Source: Ampullaceana balthica (taxonomy: Eukaryota > Mollusca > Gastropoda > Lymnaeidae). Taken from it: a DNA stretch of 64,000 bases. The position numbers were made by a program, and so were the translations under genes. The stretch's first letter is position 1. Each line of letters begins with the position of its first letter. Positions 22,546-33,363 of the stretch are shown here, in pieces. Below the pieces are notes generated by a model. That model was not told the DNA's origin. It searched no databases and was given only the letters and a program-made list of their open reading frames with translations. The DNA lies in NCBI GenBank assembly GCA_944989445.1, contig CALYLW010001092.1, forward strand, positions 124,001 to 188,000. The letters run 5' to 3'.

Positions 22546-23594
22546 ATAGTGTTGCCAGACGTCCGACAGAAGGAGGACATGTCCTCTTTTTTAGCTCAAT
22601 GTTCTCCGTCAGACAGGCAAAGCTAAAATCGTTTAAAGTGTCGGGCTTTTCTTATATTTTTATGTATCGTTTTTACAACTATTACATCGTATGTTTACTT
22701 TAAATAAAAATAGATGATGACTATTTTTAAAACTTAGAAATCTAGACAAGGACGAAAAAATTTAGGTTAAAAAAAATCGCAGTCATTCAAAATAAAATGG
22801 AAATAACAGCAGTATTGGAGGTTATGAGCCGTCTTCACACAACCTTGTAAGTTTTGAAAAAATATATTGGAGAATACATTTATTTCACTGAAAGTCAAGG
22901 ACATGTTGAGAAGATCTAGGGGCCGTCCATAAAGTACGTCACGCTACAGAGGGTGGGAGGGGGTGTAAGAAAGTGTGACAGTTTGTGACAGGGTGAGAGG
23001 GGTCTGGCCATGTGTGACGTCACGGTGTTTTATATTAAATTTTAATTATTTTGTTAAAAAAAAGGAAATTTTGTTTGAAAGTGTGACGTCCAAGATTTGT
23101 GACATGGGCGAAGGGGGATTAAAAATGGTAAAAAATAGCGTGACGTACTTTATGGACGGCCCCTTAAGGAAAGTGGTCAAGAAGAAGAGTTTGGCAGATG
23201 TTAAGTTGGTGTATGAAGCATGTATTAAATACTTATAAAAATGACTGAAAATGTTTAATGAATTTTAATGCTTTAATTGGATGTACTTAGATAATATCAA
23301 AGTAGGTAAACTTGATGACCTTTTGACGTGTATATTGTATTTGAAAGAGAAGAGTATTGTAGATGATGTGCAATTGTTTTACCAATACAACAATCTTAAA
23401 TCATTTTTACAAGACAAAAATGAACACTTTTTTAAGACTCTTGCATGAACAGTGGCAGCTATTACAATAAAATTTTACTGACTTTAAGTTTAATCCGGTA
23501 TGACTCAAATGAAATATTCAAAATGTCCTCCTTTGTCGTCCTCCTTATTGTTTTATTATGCCCTCCTTTTGGTGTCCATGTATCTGACAACCAT
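22546..23594 (+). mobile_element. Nested hAT-type element with transposase trace
   Basis: AGCTAAAC flanks it at 22538-22545 and 23595-23602. Ends read ATAGTGTTGCCAGAC and GTATCTGACAACCAT, inverse-related apart from small changes. Subterminal GGAGGACATGTCCTC and GTCCTCCTTTGTCGTCCTCC are also inverse. After the inner MITE, the plus strand reads VKKKSLADVKLVYEACIKYL and, in a shifted frame, YLKEKSIVDDVQLFYQYNNLKSF, probably a decayed transposase; I cannot name its family with confidence. Confidence 0.8.
22919..23163. mobile_element. Family A MITE copy 3, intact 245 bp
   Basis: GGGGCCGTCCATAAAGTACG at the left and its exact inverse at the right (CGTACTTTATGGACGGCCCC). Flanks are CTA and TTA. Nearly the whole element folds on itself: inner GTGACAG/CTGTCAC, GTGTGACGTCAC and G-rich runs pair. 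It is the best full-length model for the short form of family A. Confidence 0.9.
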
Positions 23595-25339
23595 AGCTAA
23601 ACAGGATCAAGTTTTTTGGAAGAGTTGAAGGTATATAGTTTTTTTTCTTTCGTTAACAACTCGTTGGGAAGAATTAAAAAGAATTATATCAACTAGTAGG
23701 GCTGTTGGAAAAAAATTCAGAAGATGCAACTATGACACCTGACAATAGAAGTGATGAAAAAACTTTACTGGCAGGTATATTAAATTTAAACTTCCTAGTT
23801 TTGATACATTTCTTGAACATCATACTTGAAAAAATTGATCGTGTCCAGAAACGGTTGCATGTTCCTACTATGAATTTCAAGGAAGCAGCATCTTATTTTG
23901 AATCGCTGGTGCAAGAATTGTCAACATTCGTGATAATTTTAGCCTAGTTGCGATAGACAATGGAAAAACAAGATGCACAACTTGGGGAATCGAGGTTGAC
24001 AGAAGGGCTAGACGACATCGGAGGATACCTGGAGAATTAGCAAGAGATGCAGGACTTTCGGCAGAAGGAGAAATTGCACTTGATATGAACAGCCTAACTG
24101 ATAGACTCCAACACGAGATATCATACGGTTTTTGTCTAAAAAAAACTTAAACACCAAATTTTATTTTTTGTAAACATCAAAACTCTTCTCGCTGAAACAA
24201 ATGTCGATACACTTCGTCAAAATTGCTTAGATTTTGTAAATTTCTATGAAACTGATGTCAAGCTGTGAGCGGTCCTTCAGCAAACTGAAGCTTATTTTGT
24301 CTTATTTACATGCTTCAATGGGACAAGATCGTCTTATTGATCTTGCACTCCTTATCTTCGAAAGAGAAACACTTGAGAATATTAATTTTGACAATGTGAT
24401 TGGCGAGATTGCGACTGTCAAATCAAGGACTATGTCTATTCCAATAGTATGTATAATTAGTAGAGTCTATTTTTTTCTTCAAATAAATTATTTACAATCG
24501 CATAGAGAATTATTAATATGTATTCTAATCATTAAAATACCAGATGCTTCGAAAATGAACCATATAAACCGTAAAATTTCAAAAAATTTCTAGGGGGCTC
24601 AGTGACTGAGCCCCCAGAAATTGTCGATCTGGGAAGGGGCGCAAAATTTGTTTCATGTCCCCGGGCGCAGATGACCCTAGCTACGTCACTGGAACACATT
24701 GCCTTTGTTTTGTCCGATTACATCGGACGGAGGGTGTGGGTGTGGAGTAGGATAGGTTTGGAAGGACTTTCTACCTCTGAGGAATTGTGCATTGATCACA
24801 ATCATGAAATCGCGTTAAATACTGACTGGTTGTCAATAAAAATTTCAAACTGTATTTAATTTTTAATGGATAATAATTTTAAGCTAAATTATTTTTATAC
24901 CAAAATTTAATTTTTAAAAAAATAAAATTTAAAAAGTATATTTAAAAATATATTAAAAAAATTATGCGGTGTAGATACGAAGGGGTCGAAACGTCCGGGG
25001 TCGAAACACCCTGGGGTCAAAACACCCTGGGGTCGAAACGTCCTGTGGTCGAACTGTCCGGAGTCGAATCGCCCGGGGTCGAAACGTCCTGGGGTCAAAA
25101 CGTCCTGTGGTCGAACTGGCAGGGTCGAACCGTCCGGGGTCGAATCGTCAGGGGTCGAAGTGTCCCACCACCATTACACCATTGTCAATTAGACCAGCTC
25201 ATCACTTGAACCAAATAATGTTAACACAATTGTGTTGATGCGTAGTTGGTTAAAAGATGACCTATAAAGGAGACATTCCAGTGTTTTTTAGATTTTCAAC
25301 AAGAACGTTTAATAAGTGTTACATATCACATCATAATTT

Positions 25340-26224
25340 TTAATTTTTGACTTTAATCGAAATTAACGATTAATTAATCGTTAATTTTTTCAAAAATTAA
25401 TAATTAAATTTACATTTATCGTTAACAGCCATACCTAATACATTTTCTAGCAGAAAGATAGTGTTTTGTCACGTGTCAATCTATTTAATCAACAATAATA
25501 GAAAGTTACATAATGTGATACATTGTAGGTAAACTCTATTAAATAGATTGTGAATCTGAAAACAAATGCTTAGCTGAGCATGTGTAACAAATGTGTTTTA
25601 TTAATCTCAGAATCGTCTTTTTATTTTGTTTCCTTAACTTGTGTTGGGTACCCAACCGATGCTCCGTGGTCTCAGTGTCACCTTGGACCCGGGAATAAAT
25701 CCCAGCCTTCACATGGATTTTAACCCGTGTCGATCGTTTCGTCACTCAAGCGCACATGACACTCGACCACCTCTTCTTTAGTTTATATGACATCTTTTAA
25801 CCAACAACGCAAACAGATTGTTGACATTATTTGGTTGAAGTGATGAACGGGTCTTATTGACAATAAAACCAAAAATGTTTATTGAGTTATTTCTTCTGTG
25901 ATCAAGACATTTTTACAACGTTTTTATTAACTTGCTTTTGTTCCTGTCTCTCCACAATTTTTATTTTTAGTTTCTGCCGGTCCACATACATTAATAAAAT
26001 AAATGTTAATATTACGCGGGAGATGTTTGTACGTAAAAAAATATATATAAATTATTATTAATTATTAATAATTGATTATTTATAACTAAAATTAAAAAAA
26101 AATATTATAAATATTTTCTTAAATTTTAATCGAATTTTTATCGATTAAAATTATTTTAATCGATATTTAATCGATAAAATTTTTAACGATTAATCGATAA
26201 ATTAATCGATAATTTCCGCAGCCC

Positions 26225-26225
<1 letters not shown>
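25340..26225. repeat. ATCGATTA-rich blocks, possible DNA transposon ends
   Basis: At 25355-25435 (TTAACGATTAATTAATCGTTAA) and 26130-26220 (AATCGATATTTAATCGATAA) there are clusters of ATCGATTA/ACGATTAA. The block at 26225 ends in CCGCAGCCCG. They may be the two ends of one decayed element enclosing the SINE at 25580-25775, but no terminus or duplication is certain. Confidence 0.4.
25580..25775 (-). mobile_element. tRNA-derived SINE, second copy, diverged
   Basis: On the minus strand: GAGGTGGTCGAGTGTCATG (A-box-like), GGGTTAAAATCC (B-box-like, 25715-25726), then GGTTGGGTACCCAACACAAG, which matches GAATGGGTACCTAACACTAG of the SINE at 46288-46560. The 3' tail has diverged beyond recognition. Confidence 0.6.

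Positions 26226-26226
<1 letters not shown>

Positions 26227-26268
<42 letters not shown>
26227..26268. repeat. TA microsatellite
   Basis: About 42 bp of TA repeats. Confidence 0.97.
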
Positions 26269-26270
<2 letters not shown>

Positions 26271-26948
26271 CTGATTGGTGTTGAGGTTTTCCCTGTCTTG
26301 TGGTCTTACCAAATTAGAAACTAGAATGTAACAGTCGTTATCGCCAATGACGTAACAAACCTTATATTTGATAGATAACTCCGTTTGTTGTGTCGCTACA
26401 AGTTCATCTTGACATTAGTTAAGTTTTACTTACACATTTTAAAACGATATTACTGAGAATTTTTTATTAGAATCTTATCTAAGAACTTTACACAATAACT
26501 TCAGTCAAAATGTTGTGTAGATTTTATGCTTGCTTTAACAAAATCAACAGAAATGTAGATTTATAGCTGAGTGACCAAAAGAGTTAATTTTAAAAAAAAA
26601 CTAAATAACGAAACAGCCATTAGACATACATATATGTATTTGTGTTTTTATATTTCATAAAATGCAATAAAATTTGAAAAGCAATTTGAGGAAACAATGT
26701 GAGGAATGAAGAGAAGAAACATGTTTACCTTTTAAAGACAATTGTTTTATATGTGTACAGAGTCTATTCCCATTTTATTAAGTCATTTGAAAAACATTTG
26801 TTTAATTTATATTTTTTACTAGAAAACTCTGTGTAGTTTAATGACGTGCTCTTTTAAAAGGTGTATACATTTCCACTTTCTTTTACAACCAGTGGCGTAG
26901 CTAGAACTTTTGCCGACCGGGGCGGTCTCCAATTTGCCGCCCTTTTTA

Positions 26949-27353
26949 GGGACCTTCCATAAATGACGTCACTCACCTGGGTTGGGGAGGGAAGTCATAC
27001 ACTTGTGACGAGTGGGGGGGGGTGTTTGAGAAATTGACGTCACGTCAAAACGCACAATTTTATATAAAATTTTCACTTAAATATTTATTACTGACACTTT
27101 ATTTAATGACGTTTACGTAAAACTCGTGTTACGATTTTAGAGTGCAGCCTTGCACTAAATACATACTTAAATGAAAAAAATATCGATGTGAAACATGCTT
27201 ATTTTCAGATAGAAAATACGGCTTTTATGGTGGGGGGTGGGAAATCAAAACTTTATGACGTCGTATTGAAGAAGGGGTCTAAGTTTTTGTGACGACGTGT
27301 GACTACGGCGGAGGGGGAGAAAAATCGTGTGACCTCATTTGTGGACGGCAAAT
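26949..27353. mobile_element. Family A element copy 4
   Basis: Starts GGGACCTTCCATAAATGACG after TTA and ends CTCATTTGTGGACGGCAAA before TTA. GTGACGAGTGGGG and TTTTTGTGACGACGTGTGAC blocks match copy 2 (3802-5660). About 405 bp, no coding. Confidence 0.75.
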
Positions 27354-27829
27354 TAGTCGATTATATGATGGTTTTTATAAATTAATATACATGAATAAAT
27401 AATTATAATTGAAACGAAGTAAAGATGGGGAACATGTTTACCATTGCATGCCATATTTATGTAAGCCGTAAAAAAAAGAGGCTGCTTAAGATGATATACC
27501 TATAAATACACATATAAAAATACACTATATATTTTTAAAGGCCACAAGAAAGTTACTGAGGTCACAGGTCCCCACCCCTACCCCCCCCCCATGAGAAAAA
27601 AACGTATTCCCAATTTAAACCCTCGCCCACAAAAAAAATAATTAAACAATTATCAATTACTATTCTTTTATTTTATATTTATAAATAAATGATTTTTTTT
27701 ATACAAAAGAAATTGTATACATTAGTATGTAATCATATTTATACATTTACTTTCCAAAATTTCTTAATAGAAAAATCGTTTATTATACCTTAAGAATTTT
27801 AATGATTTGTATTATCTTGTTCTATGGAC

Positions 27830-28570
27830 ACTATTGCAAGATTTTGTTGTCTTAAATCGCTCATTGTGGAACGAAGATACTTTTTATCAACTTCACTTTG
27901 GAGAAGCTCCTTTCACAACTAGCGACACTGATAGCAATGGTTGAAAAAATTCATAGCAAAATGACAATGTTGGGTACCGAATTTTCCAATCTTACTGTTG
28001 AATAAACTTTAATAGATCAAGGGGAACGTTTTTTCTAACATAATGCCTCTTCTTGTAGTGTAGGTACAGCCATAAAAACCCGGATCCTTTTTCTTTTAAC
28101 ATTAAACTGTTCTTTATCAATGTCAATAAAGTAATTTATTTGATGTTCAAATGCTTCACTTAGTCGGTTACATGGTATTATATACGAATATTTTCTTGCA
28201 AGAACTTGCAACTCATCAAAGCGTTCTTTTATTTTCTTTTATAATTCCATCCATGGATAAAAACATTTCCCGTTGTACTTCTCGTTCTAAAGATAGAATT
28301 ACGTCTTCTTAATTTTCCCAAATCATATTTTTTCTCTTCTAGCTCAGAGTGCAGTTGATTTCTCCAACTCTTCATACATTGTTTTGGCTGATTTAACATC
28401 GTTTTGTATTAGCACATCTCTTTGTTTCATGCAATGGGTTGCATTAATTTTAAGAAATGACGGGTTCCCATAAATTGAGATAACATAGAAAAGAAAAAGA
28501 TTGCATTGAATTGAGTAAACTTCCAGCATCTGATCTCGTTTTACTTGTTACTTCTTCAGATGTCAATTTT
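27830..28570 (-). pseudogene. ZMYM1-like hAT transposase relic, C-terminal part
   Basis: On the minus strand, SINATHCMKQRDVLIQNDVKS-type sequence (28530-28350: KINATHCMKQRDVLIQNDVK, MYEELEKS) corresponds to the helical region before the C-terminal end, and 27925-27840 reads SCERSFSKVKLIK then, after a frameshift, KYLRSTMSDLRQQNLAIVSI, the hAT dimerisation domain. Frameshifts and stops lie between them. The N-terminal half is absent, so the element is internally deleted. Confidence 0.8.
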
Positions 28571-29379
28571 TCCAAGATGCTTGAAATTTTTAAGTATGTC
28601 TTTTTCGAAATTATTAATGCCTATTGTGGTGTTTATTAACGGAGAAATTTGAATATTTTTATGTTCTTTGCCATAAATCTAAATAATTTTCCATAAAATA
28701 GACTAATTCAAATTATTTATTTATTACTTTAATTGGATAGGAGTAACATTTTTAATGAATACCCGTATTTTAATGAAAGACACAAATTATGTGTGCTACT
28801 TTAGTGTCATAAAAACAAAACAAATTTAATTTTTAATAACGTACCTTATAATAATTTTCTGAAAACTCAAACAGTAATATAAATTACTACTTGCAATTTA
28901 AACACAGTATTTGAACCACCATGAATTGTAGGTACTTGTTCGCGCATCATTCTGCGAATGTCGAAATTCCACGCAAAACCATCGTGGCGATATTAATAGC
29001 ACATATTATTGGGCCCAGCGGTGATGTGTGTTTTTGTGTAGTTTTCTTATAAAAGCGTCATCCGGTCGTATACCGCTTAATTTTCCAAACAAATCGATAC
29101 CTTTTTTTGAGTGATTTTAAATTTTTGAACGGTTTTGCGTTAGTTATAACTACTTAAATCATCCACTACGTAATCAAACAAATGTTGTGGGAATCCGTTA
29201 ATTACGACTAGAAATTACGAATATTTTTGTTTCACCTTGGTTTTCCCCCTTCAAAAGAAAAAGTGTGGTTGTCGGAATAGGTTGCACTTTTCAAATGCCC
29301 ACAAATGCCGCCCCTAAATGAGTGACGCCCGGGGCGGACCGCCCCCACCACCCCCTCTAGCTACGCCACTGTTTACAAA

Positions 29380-29780
29380 TAAAATATTAGCGTTAAGACT
29401 TTAGTCTTGTGGCCAAGAAATATAAGGTTATATTAATGCTATTCTACTTTCAGTTATAACTACTGTTATAACAAATGACGGAAGTTTAAAATAAATATAT
29501 TTCAATGTATACGGTAAAAGGAAACGTGAGTTTAGTATAGTTTTTGTAATTGTCCCTTTTGTTTGAAAGCCGTTTAGTAAATAATCAGAAAATGTAGAGA
29601 CAAAGAGAGAAAAATTATATCTCATTACCATAAGGAACAATTTTATGCGGACGTTCAAAAACAGTTATTTTTGGTGCAGTCATTTTTTCAAAGCTTTTTT
29701 TTTAGCGGTGCGCTTTCTAAAATCTTTTATTGGCTGATTATAGAGCGTTACGAACGAACATACATAGCAAATTATATAAT
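29380..29780. other. Old repeat material, no gene
   Basis: AAATGACGGAAGTTTAAAATAAATATATTTCA and GCGGACGTTCAAAAACAGTTATTTTTGGTGCAGTC resemble 12070-12270. Family unknown; nothing coding. Confidence 0.45.
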
Positions 29781-29782
29781 AA

Positions 29783-30115
29783 CTAGGTTGCGCTGGGGCA
29801 CCGTGGCGCCTACGGCGCCCACTGTTTTTACTGTTTTTTCAAAAGCCCAACTAACTTATCCTTGTTTGATAAATACCTAATATTAAACGTACTGAAATGT
29901 ACACAAAGTATTTTATAATAGGGGTTGTAGGGCGCCTACGGCGCTCACTGCAGCTGTAGGGTGCCTATGGCACTCACTGTGGTTGTAGGGTGCCTAAGGC
30001 GCCCAATTTTTTTGTAAAAAGCCCTAGTAACGTATCCTTGTTTGATAAATACGAAATATTAAAATTGCTGAAATGTACACAAAGTATTTTATAATTATAA
30101 ATCTTCAAATCCTAT
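29783..30115 (-). mobile_element. Helitron-like fragment with GGCGCC hairpins
   Basis: On the minus strand it ends with hairpin GGCGCCGTAGGCGCC (29805-29819), 18 bases, CTAG (29783-29786), then T. Three further GGCGCC-TA-GGCGCC-like motifs occur inside (about 29931, 29960, 29992). The interior run CTTATCCTTGTTTGATAAATAC and ACTGAAATGTACACAAAGTATTTTATAA appears twice here and once, inverted, inside the Helitron-like unit at 33364-33896. The 5' end is not identified. Confidence 0.6.
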
Positions 30116-30399
30116 TTTTACATCGTTCCTTTTTGAAAAATTAAAAAATAAGCTAAACCAATGGCGTCATATGATATTTTTTTACAGCGCGTCTTAAATT
30201 ATAATTAGTTTGCACACTTTTTTGCGCGCCTTCCAATGGACACTTTTTATTATAACATAAGCTTTAAAAAATGACGTCATAGCGTTACACATACATCCAA
30301 TGAGTGAGTGAGTGACTTGGGTTATCATATTATTTATATATTTATTTCAACTTATTAGAGGTATGAACTATGACGATCTTTTTTTTTAAATTTAAATTG

Positions 30400-30480
30400 T
30401 ATCAGGTAGGAATCATTTTATAAATATTGTAATTGTATCTCTAATTTTAGAGATCGACATCAAGTGGCATGCACTTGTAA
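30400..30480 (+). repeat. PAL element copy 4, palindrome end
   Basis: Palindrome 1 is ATCTCTAATTTTAGAGAT (30437-30454), with both arms changed in a paired way relative to ATCCCT/AGGGAT. Palindrome 2 CAAGTGGCATGCACTTG (30461-30477) lacks one base. The matching box 3 may be the one at 31255, about 800 bp away, so extra sequence appears to lie between. Confidence 0.7.
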
Positions 30481-31250
30481 TTTTTTTTTAAACTTCTTTT
30501 TTAAAGAAAAGGGGGGTTGCGGCGGAAACCTCAAATTACTATCATCGATCTCCGCTGCAGTCCCTTTTCCGGACATAGTGTTTAATATTTATTTCTTTAA
30601 AATTTACATTCAACTTTGGCTGAAGGCTTTACAAATAACAATTAATTTTTTTTGGTTTTTCAAATTTTAGATGATAATGAAATGATATGAGAGAACAATA
30701 TGATATACAGTGGGAAAACAGTAACAATGAACACAGTTAATAATTAGATAGGCATGGTGAATTGAGTGATAAGCCCCGTGAAGTGAAATTTTGAGAATGA
30801 AAGGGACGAGAAGTGACATGGTGTGAAACAAAGTACAGTAAATGGATGATGGCTGTTCCTCCAGTCGACTTGTCCGTGCCTAACTCCTGGGTCCCGTACA
30901 TATTTGTTTTTCTTTTTTCTTTTCCTTCTTTTTTTCTCGCACGTATAGTGTTCTATTGGGGTATGAAGTGCACAAACCGATAATATGAAATGCATTACTT
31001 ATAAATAGGAATATTTAATTTCCTAGTTTTCATTAAATGTAAATAAATGCAAACTTAAAAACTAATTTCTTTACATAAATGCTTAATATTCATATATATT
31101 TATTTACAATATAAAATACTATATTGAGGTGACACAGCTTACGATTAAATTGTTTCATATAACTTTTAAGTATCTTTTCTCATAATTTTAAGGAAACTAT
31201 TACTATTACACTTTTTATTAATATTGCACTTAAATTTTCTTTAAAATTAC
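30481..31250. other. AT-rich stretch, no gene recognised
   Basis: Small frames at 30464-30670 (+) and 30744-30995 (-) show low-complexity composition only. Part of it is presumably an insertion into PAL copy 4. Confidence 0.45.
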
Positions 31251-31254
31251 ATGA

Positions 31255-32466
31255 ACATCGGTGCTGTATCGTGCACGCAAATTTTTTAATGCACGTCTAA
31301 TATGATAAAATTACGTCATTAAAAAATTATTGTGTGGAATAACATATTCTTCATTATTATGAGGTACAAGGTTTTGAAAGACATAGGCTGGCATGACCTT
31401 CTTTATCTCTCTGTTGTTATCTGTTTCAAGGAAGACGTTATTACTTACACTTTTGTTTGTTGACCATTCGGTCAGGCTCTCCAATTATGATGTTTTCTGT
31501 CTTCATCTGTTTCCCTTTTCAACATAAAGATACGCTTCCTATCTATGGCGGATTAACGAGGGCTGAACGGGCTAAAGCCAGGGGCCTCCGATGATTTAAG
31601 GGCCCCCAAATTTAGTATATTTTATAATAAAGTTGGACAAATGTTTACACGAATCGCAGAAAATATGATAAATTAAATAAATTTAAAAAATCGTATCTAT
31701 TATTATTAATCTGATATATATTCCGATACGATAGTCTTAAAATAGTAATCGAAAAAACCTGATTTGATTTGCTCAAGAAGAGAAATTATTAAAGAATATT
31801 ACTTATATATCTTAAATTGAAAATTGTATTTTAGCTCTGGTGGTCTAATCGGATACATATAGGCTTTTGGCGCAAGTGTTCGTGGGATCGATCCCCCAGT
31901 GGGGTGTGGCATTTTTTAAAATTAGTATTTTTATTTTTCAAATTGTCTTCTACAGTAAGTTTTACGATACTGCCTAACAATTATTTCTTCGTGTTCGGTT
32001 ATTCATGCATAATCATTTTGGCTGCATAGTTAAAAGTTACAGTCTTATATTAGCTGCTAGCAATCATTTTATCTAAAGGTACACTGGCTGGATAGGGCCC
32101 CAGTTTGAATTGCAGCCAGGTGCCCCGTGCAGTCTTAATCCGCCCCTGCTTCCTAAACAATATTTCTTATATACCATGATTTAATTTAATTTTTCACTTC
32201 GTTAGAGATTTTATGATTGATCTTGGAGCCCGTCCTCTTCTTAACAACTCAGTATTTGTTTTCGTTTCCTTTCATGACACTCATAAAACTTCTTATAAAC
32301 AACATTTCTACTGTATTCAATGTTTTCCTTGCTTCTTTGTCTATTGTCCAAAATTCACACACTAAGAGAAGATCAAGCAAAGATATTATTTGTGCGCTTA
32401 AAAACAAAATGTTTGCTCAACTTTTTGTTTATATTCTTAAATTTAACTATGCCAAAGCTCTCATTA
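31255..32466 (+). repeat. Duplicated block copy 1: PAL 3' box plus LINE fragment
   Basis: ACATCGGTGCTGTATCGTGC (box 3), AATGCACGTCTAATATGATAA, then TCTGTTTCAAGGAAGACGTT, TTGTTTGTTGACCATTC and TTGATCTTGG-GC run parallel to 34010-34600. On the minus strand the second part encodes a decayed LINE RT tail. The block is interrupted by family B copy 2 at 31543-32148. Confidence 0.75.
31543..32148 (+). mobile_element. Family B hAT-type MITE copy 2, uninterrupted (606 bp)
   Basis: Termini CTATGGCGGATTAA and TTAATCCGCCCCTG; flanks CTTCCTAT (31535-31542) and CTTCCTAA (32149-32156). The empty site survives in the duplicated block at 34333 (GCTTCCTATTCAATATTTCC), confirming the boundaries. A tRNA-like segment at about 31838-31915 has TGGTCTAATCGG and GGGATCGATCCCCC. 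GGGGCC blocks lie near both ends. Confidence 0.9.
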
Positions 32467-32575
32467 GTGGCCGTCCATAAATAAAGTCACGCTATTTTTA
32501 CAATTTTTAACTCCCTCCTCCACACTGTCATAAACAGTCACAAATCTCAGACACCCCCCCCCCTTTAAGTGGTGA
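32467..32575 (+). mobile_element. Family A MITE copy 5, one end only
   Basis: GTGGCCGTCCATAAATAAAG after TTA, then GTCACGCTATTTTTACAATTTTTAACTCCC and GTCATAAACAGTCACAAATCTC match the short form. The other end is missing. Confidence 0.75.
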
Positions 32576-32631
32576 TTTCGCCACGTGAAATTAAACTACG
32601 GCAGGTGGGTAGAGAAGCTTATGAAAGATAA

Positions 32632-33020
32632 ACAAAGAAATGCATTAATTTAATTATGGTACATTCGATCGATCTGAAATTTTGATATAATTTATTGTTA
32701 TCAAAGGTGTATCTGTGGTAAAATTTTGAGCTCTCTAGGACCACCAGAACTGGTTTATTTTTACGTTGGCAAATTTGAAAAATTGCGGACAGACAGACAC
32801 GAAAGCCAGTATATAATACAATATAGATAAACAAAAAAGTTCAGTAATTTAAGAACGATACATTCGATTGATCTGAAATTTTGATACAAAGCATTGTCAT
32901 CCAAGATCTATCGGTGGTAAAATTTTCAGATCTCTAGAACCATCACAAATGGTTCAATTTTATATTGGCAGATTTGAAAAATTGAGTTTCGGACGGGTAC
33001 AAATGCGAGATAATAAAACG
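32632..33020 (+). repeat. Diverged dimer of a 195 bp repeat
   Basis: TACATTCGATCGATCTGAAATTTTGAT, TGGTAAAATTTTGAGCTCTCTAG and GGCAAATTTGAAAAATTG occur at 32660 and again 195 bp later. A related single unit is at 1895-2075. Confidence 0.75.
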
Positions 33021-33028
33021 TGGTCAAT

Positions 33029-33363
33029 AAATATATAATAGTCATTAAATAAATTTCATAGTTTTTATTTTAATATTTTGAAGTGATAAATACGATTTTT
33101 AATATTATATTGTTTTTCGAACTTTATATACCATGCGCATTTTTCATTTATATTTAATGAAACATTTATAAAAGACACGTTTTTTATGATATGTCTCATA
33201 AATTATAAATTACATTTTAAATGGATTTTATTAAATAATTAAGATTTTCACATTAATCTACTATTCACAGTATAGTAAACACAATGTCCTATCAAATCAA
33301 TTAATACCGGTGTTTTGTAATGCGTCACTGACGAGTAAAATCAATTTGAACGCAACGCAAAAA
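33029..33363 (+). repeat. PAL element copy 5, 3' part
   Basis: TAATAGTCATTAAATAAATTTCATAG matches the interior of copy 1, and ATACCGGTGTTTTGTAATGC (33304) with GTCACTGACG is box 3. The palindrome end is absent. The Helitron-like unit at 33364 interrupts or abuts it. Confidence 0.65.

Larger units (their letters stand above)
22225..24600 (+). pseudogene. ZMYM1-like hAT transposase relic with dimerisation domain
   Basis: Pieces in order: SGLQQRICARNHRALFANCDNHSLN before the nested insertion (22470-22535); TTRWEELKRI near 23655; a helical stretch with NFLVLIHFLNIILEKIDRVQKRL (23785-23860) and MNFKEAASYFESLVQEL; and near 24250 SCERSFSKLKLILSYLHASM followed by GQDRLIDLALLIFERE. The last is the hAT C-terminal dimerisation domain. 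Order and motifs match transposases annotated as zinc finger MYM-type protein 1-like. Numerous stops and frameshifts, plus the 1 kb insertion, make it a pseudogene. N-terminal zinc fingers are not visible. Confidence 0.88.
22047..24691 (+). mobile_element. hAT element, 2.6 kb, exact 8 bp duplication
   Basis: It begins CAGTGGCGTAGCTAGGG and ends CCTAGCTACGTCACTG. GAACACAT is duplicated at 22039-22046 and 24692-24699. Subterminal GTCCCCGGGCGC occurs near both ends in inverted fashion. It carries a ZMYM1-like transposase relic and two nested insertions (22546-23594 and, inside that, 22919-23163). Confidence 0.92.
21216..25180. mobile_element. Composite element bounded by inverted GTTTCGACCCC arrays
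   Basis: At 21230-21400 a 15 bp repeat (GACGTTTCGACCCCG and variants) runs about 11 times. At 24975-25165 the same repeat runs about 13 times in inverse orientation. The inner edges also match (TTTCGTTTCTACATC versus inverse of GGTGTAGATACGAAGG). Thus both ends form terminal inverted repeats of about 200 bp around 3.5 kb. No exact target duplication was found. The interior holds an R3 repeat copy split by a hAT element. The smaller element at 43648-44091 has the same architecture and a 9 bp duplication, which suggests Mutator-like mobilisation. Confidence 0.6.
26890..29371 (-). mobile_element. hAT element, 2.5 kb (CAGTGGCGTAGCTAG termini)
   Basis: Left end CAGTGGCGTAGCTAGAAC, right end CTCTAGCTACGCCACTG. 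Flanks TTTACAAC (26882-26889) and TTTACAAA (29372-29379) form a 7/8 duplication. Subterminal GGGGCGG blocks occur at both ends. The 5' 580 bp match window positions 1-589. A family A element (26949-27353) is nested 59 bp inside the left end. Confidence 0.88.
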
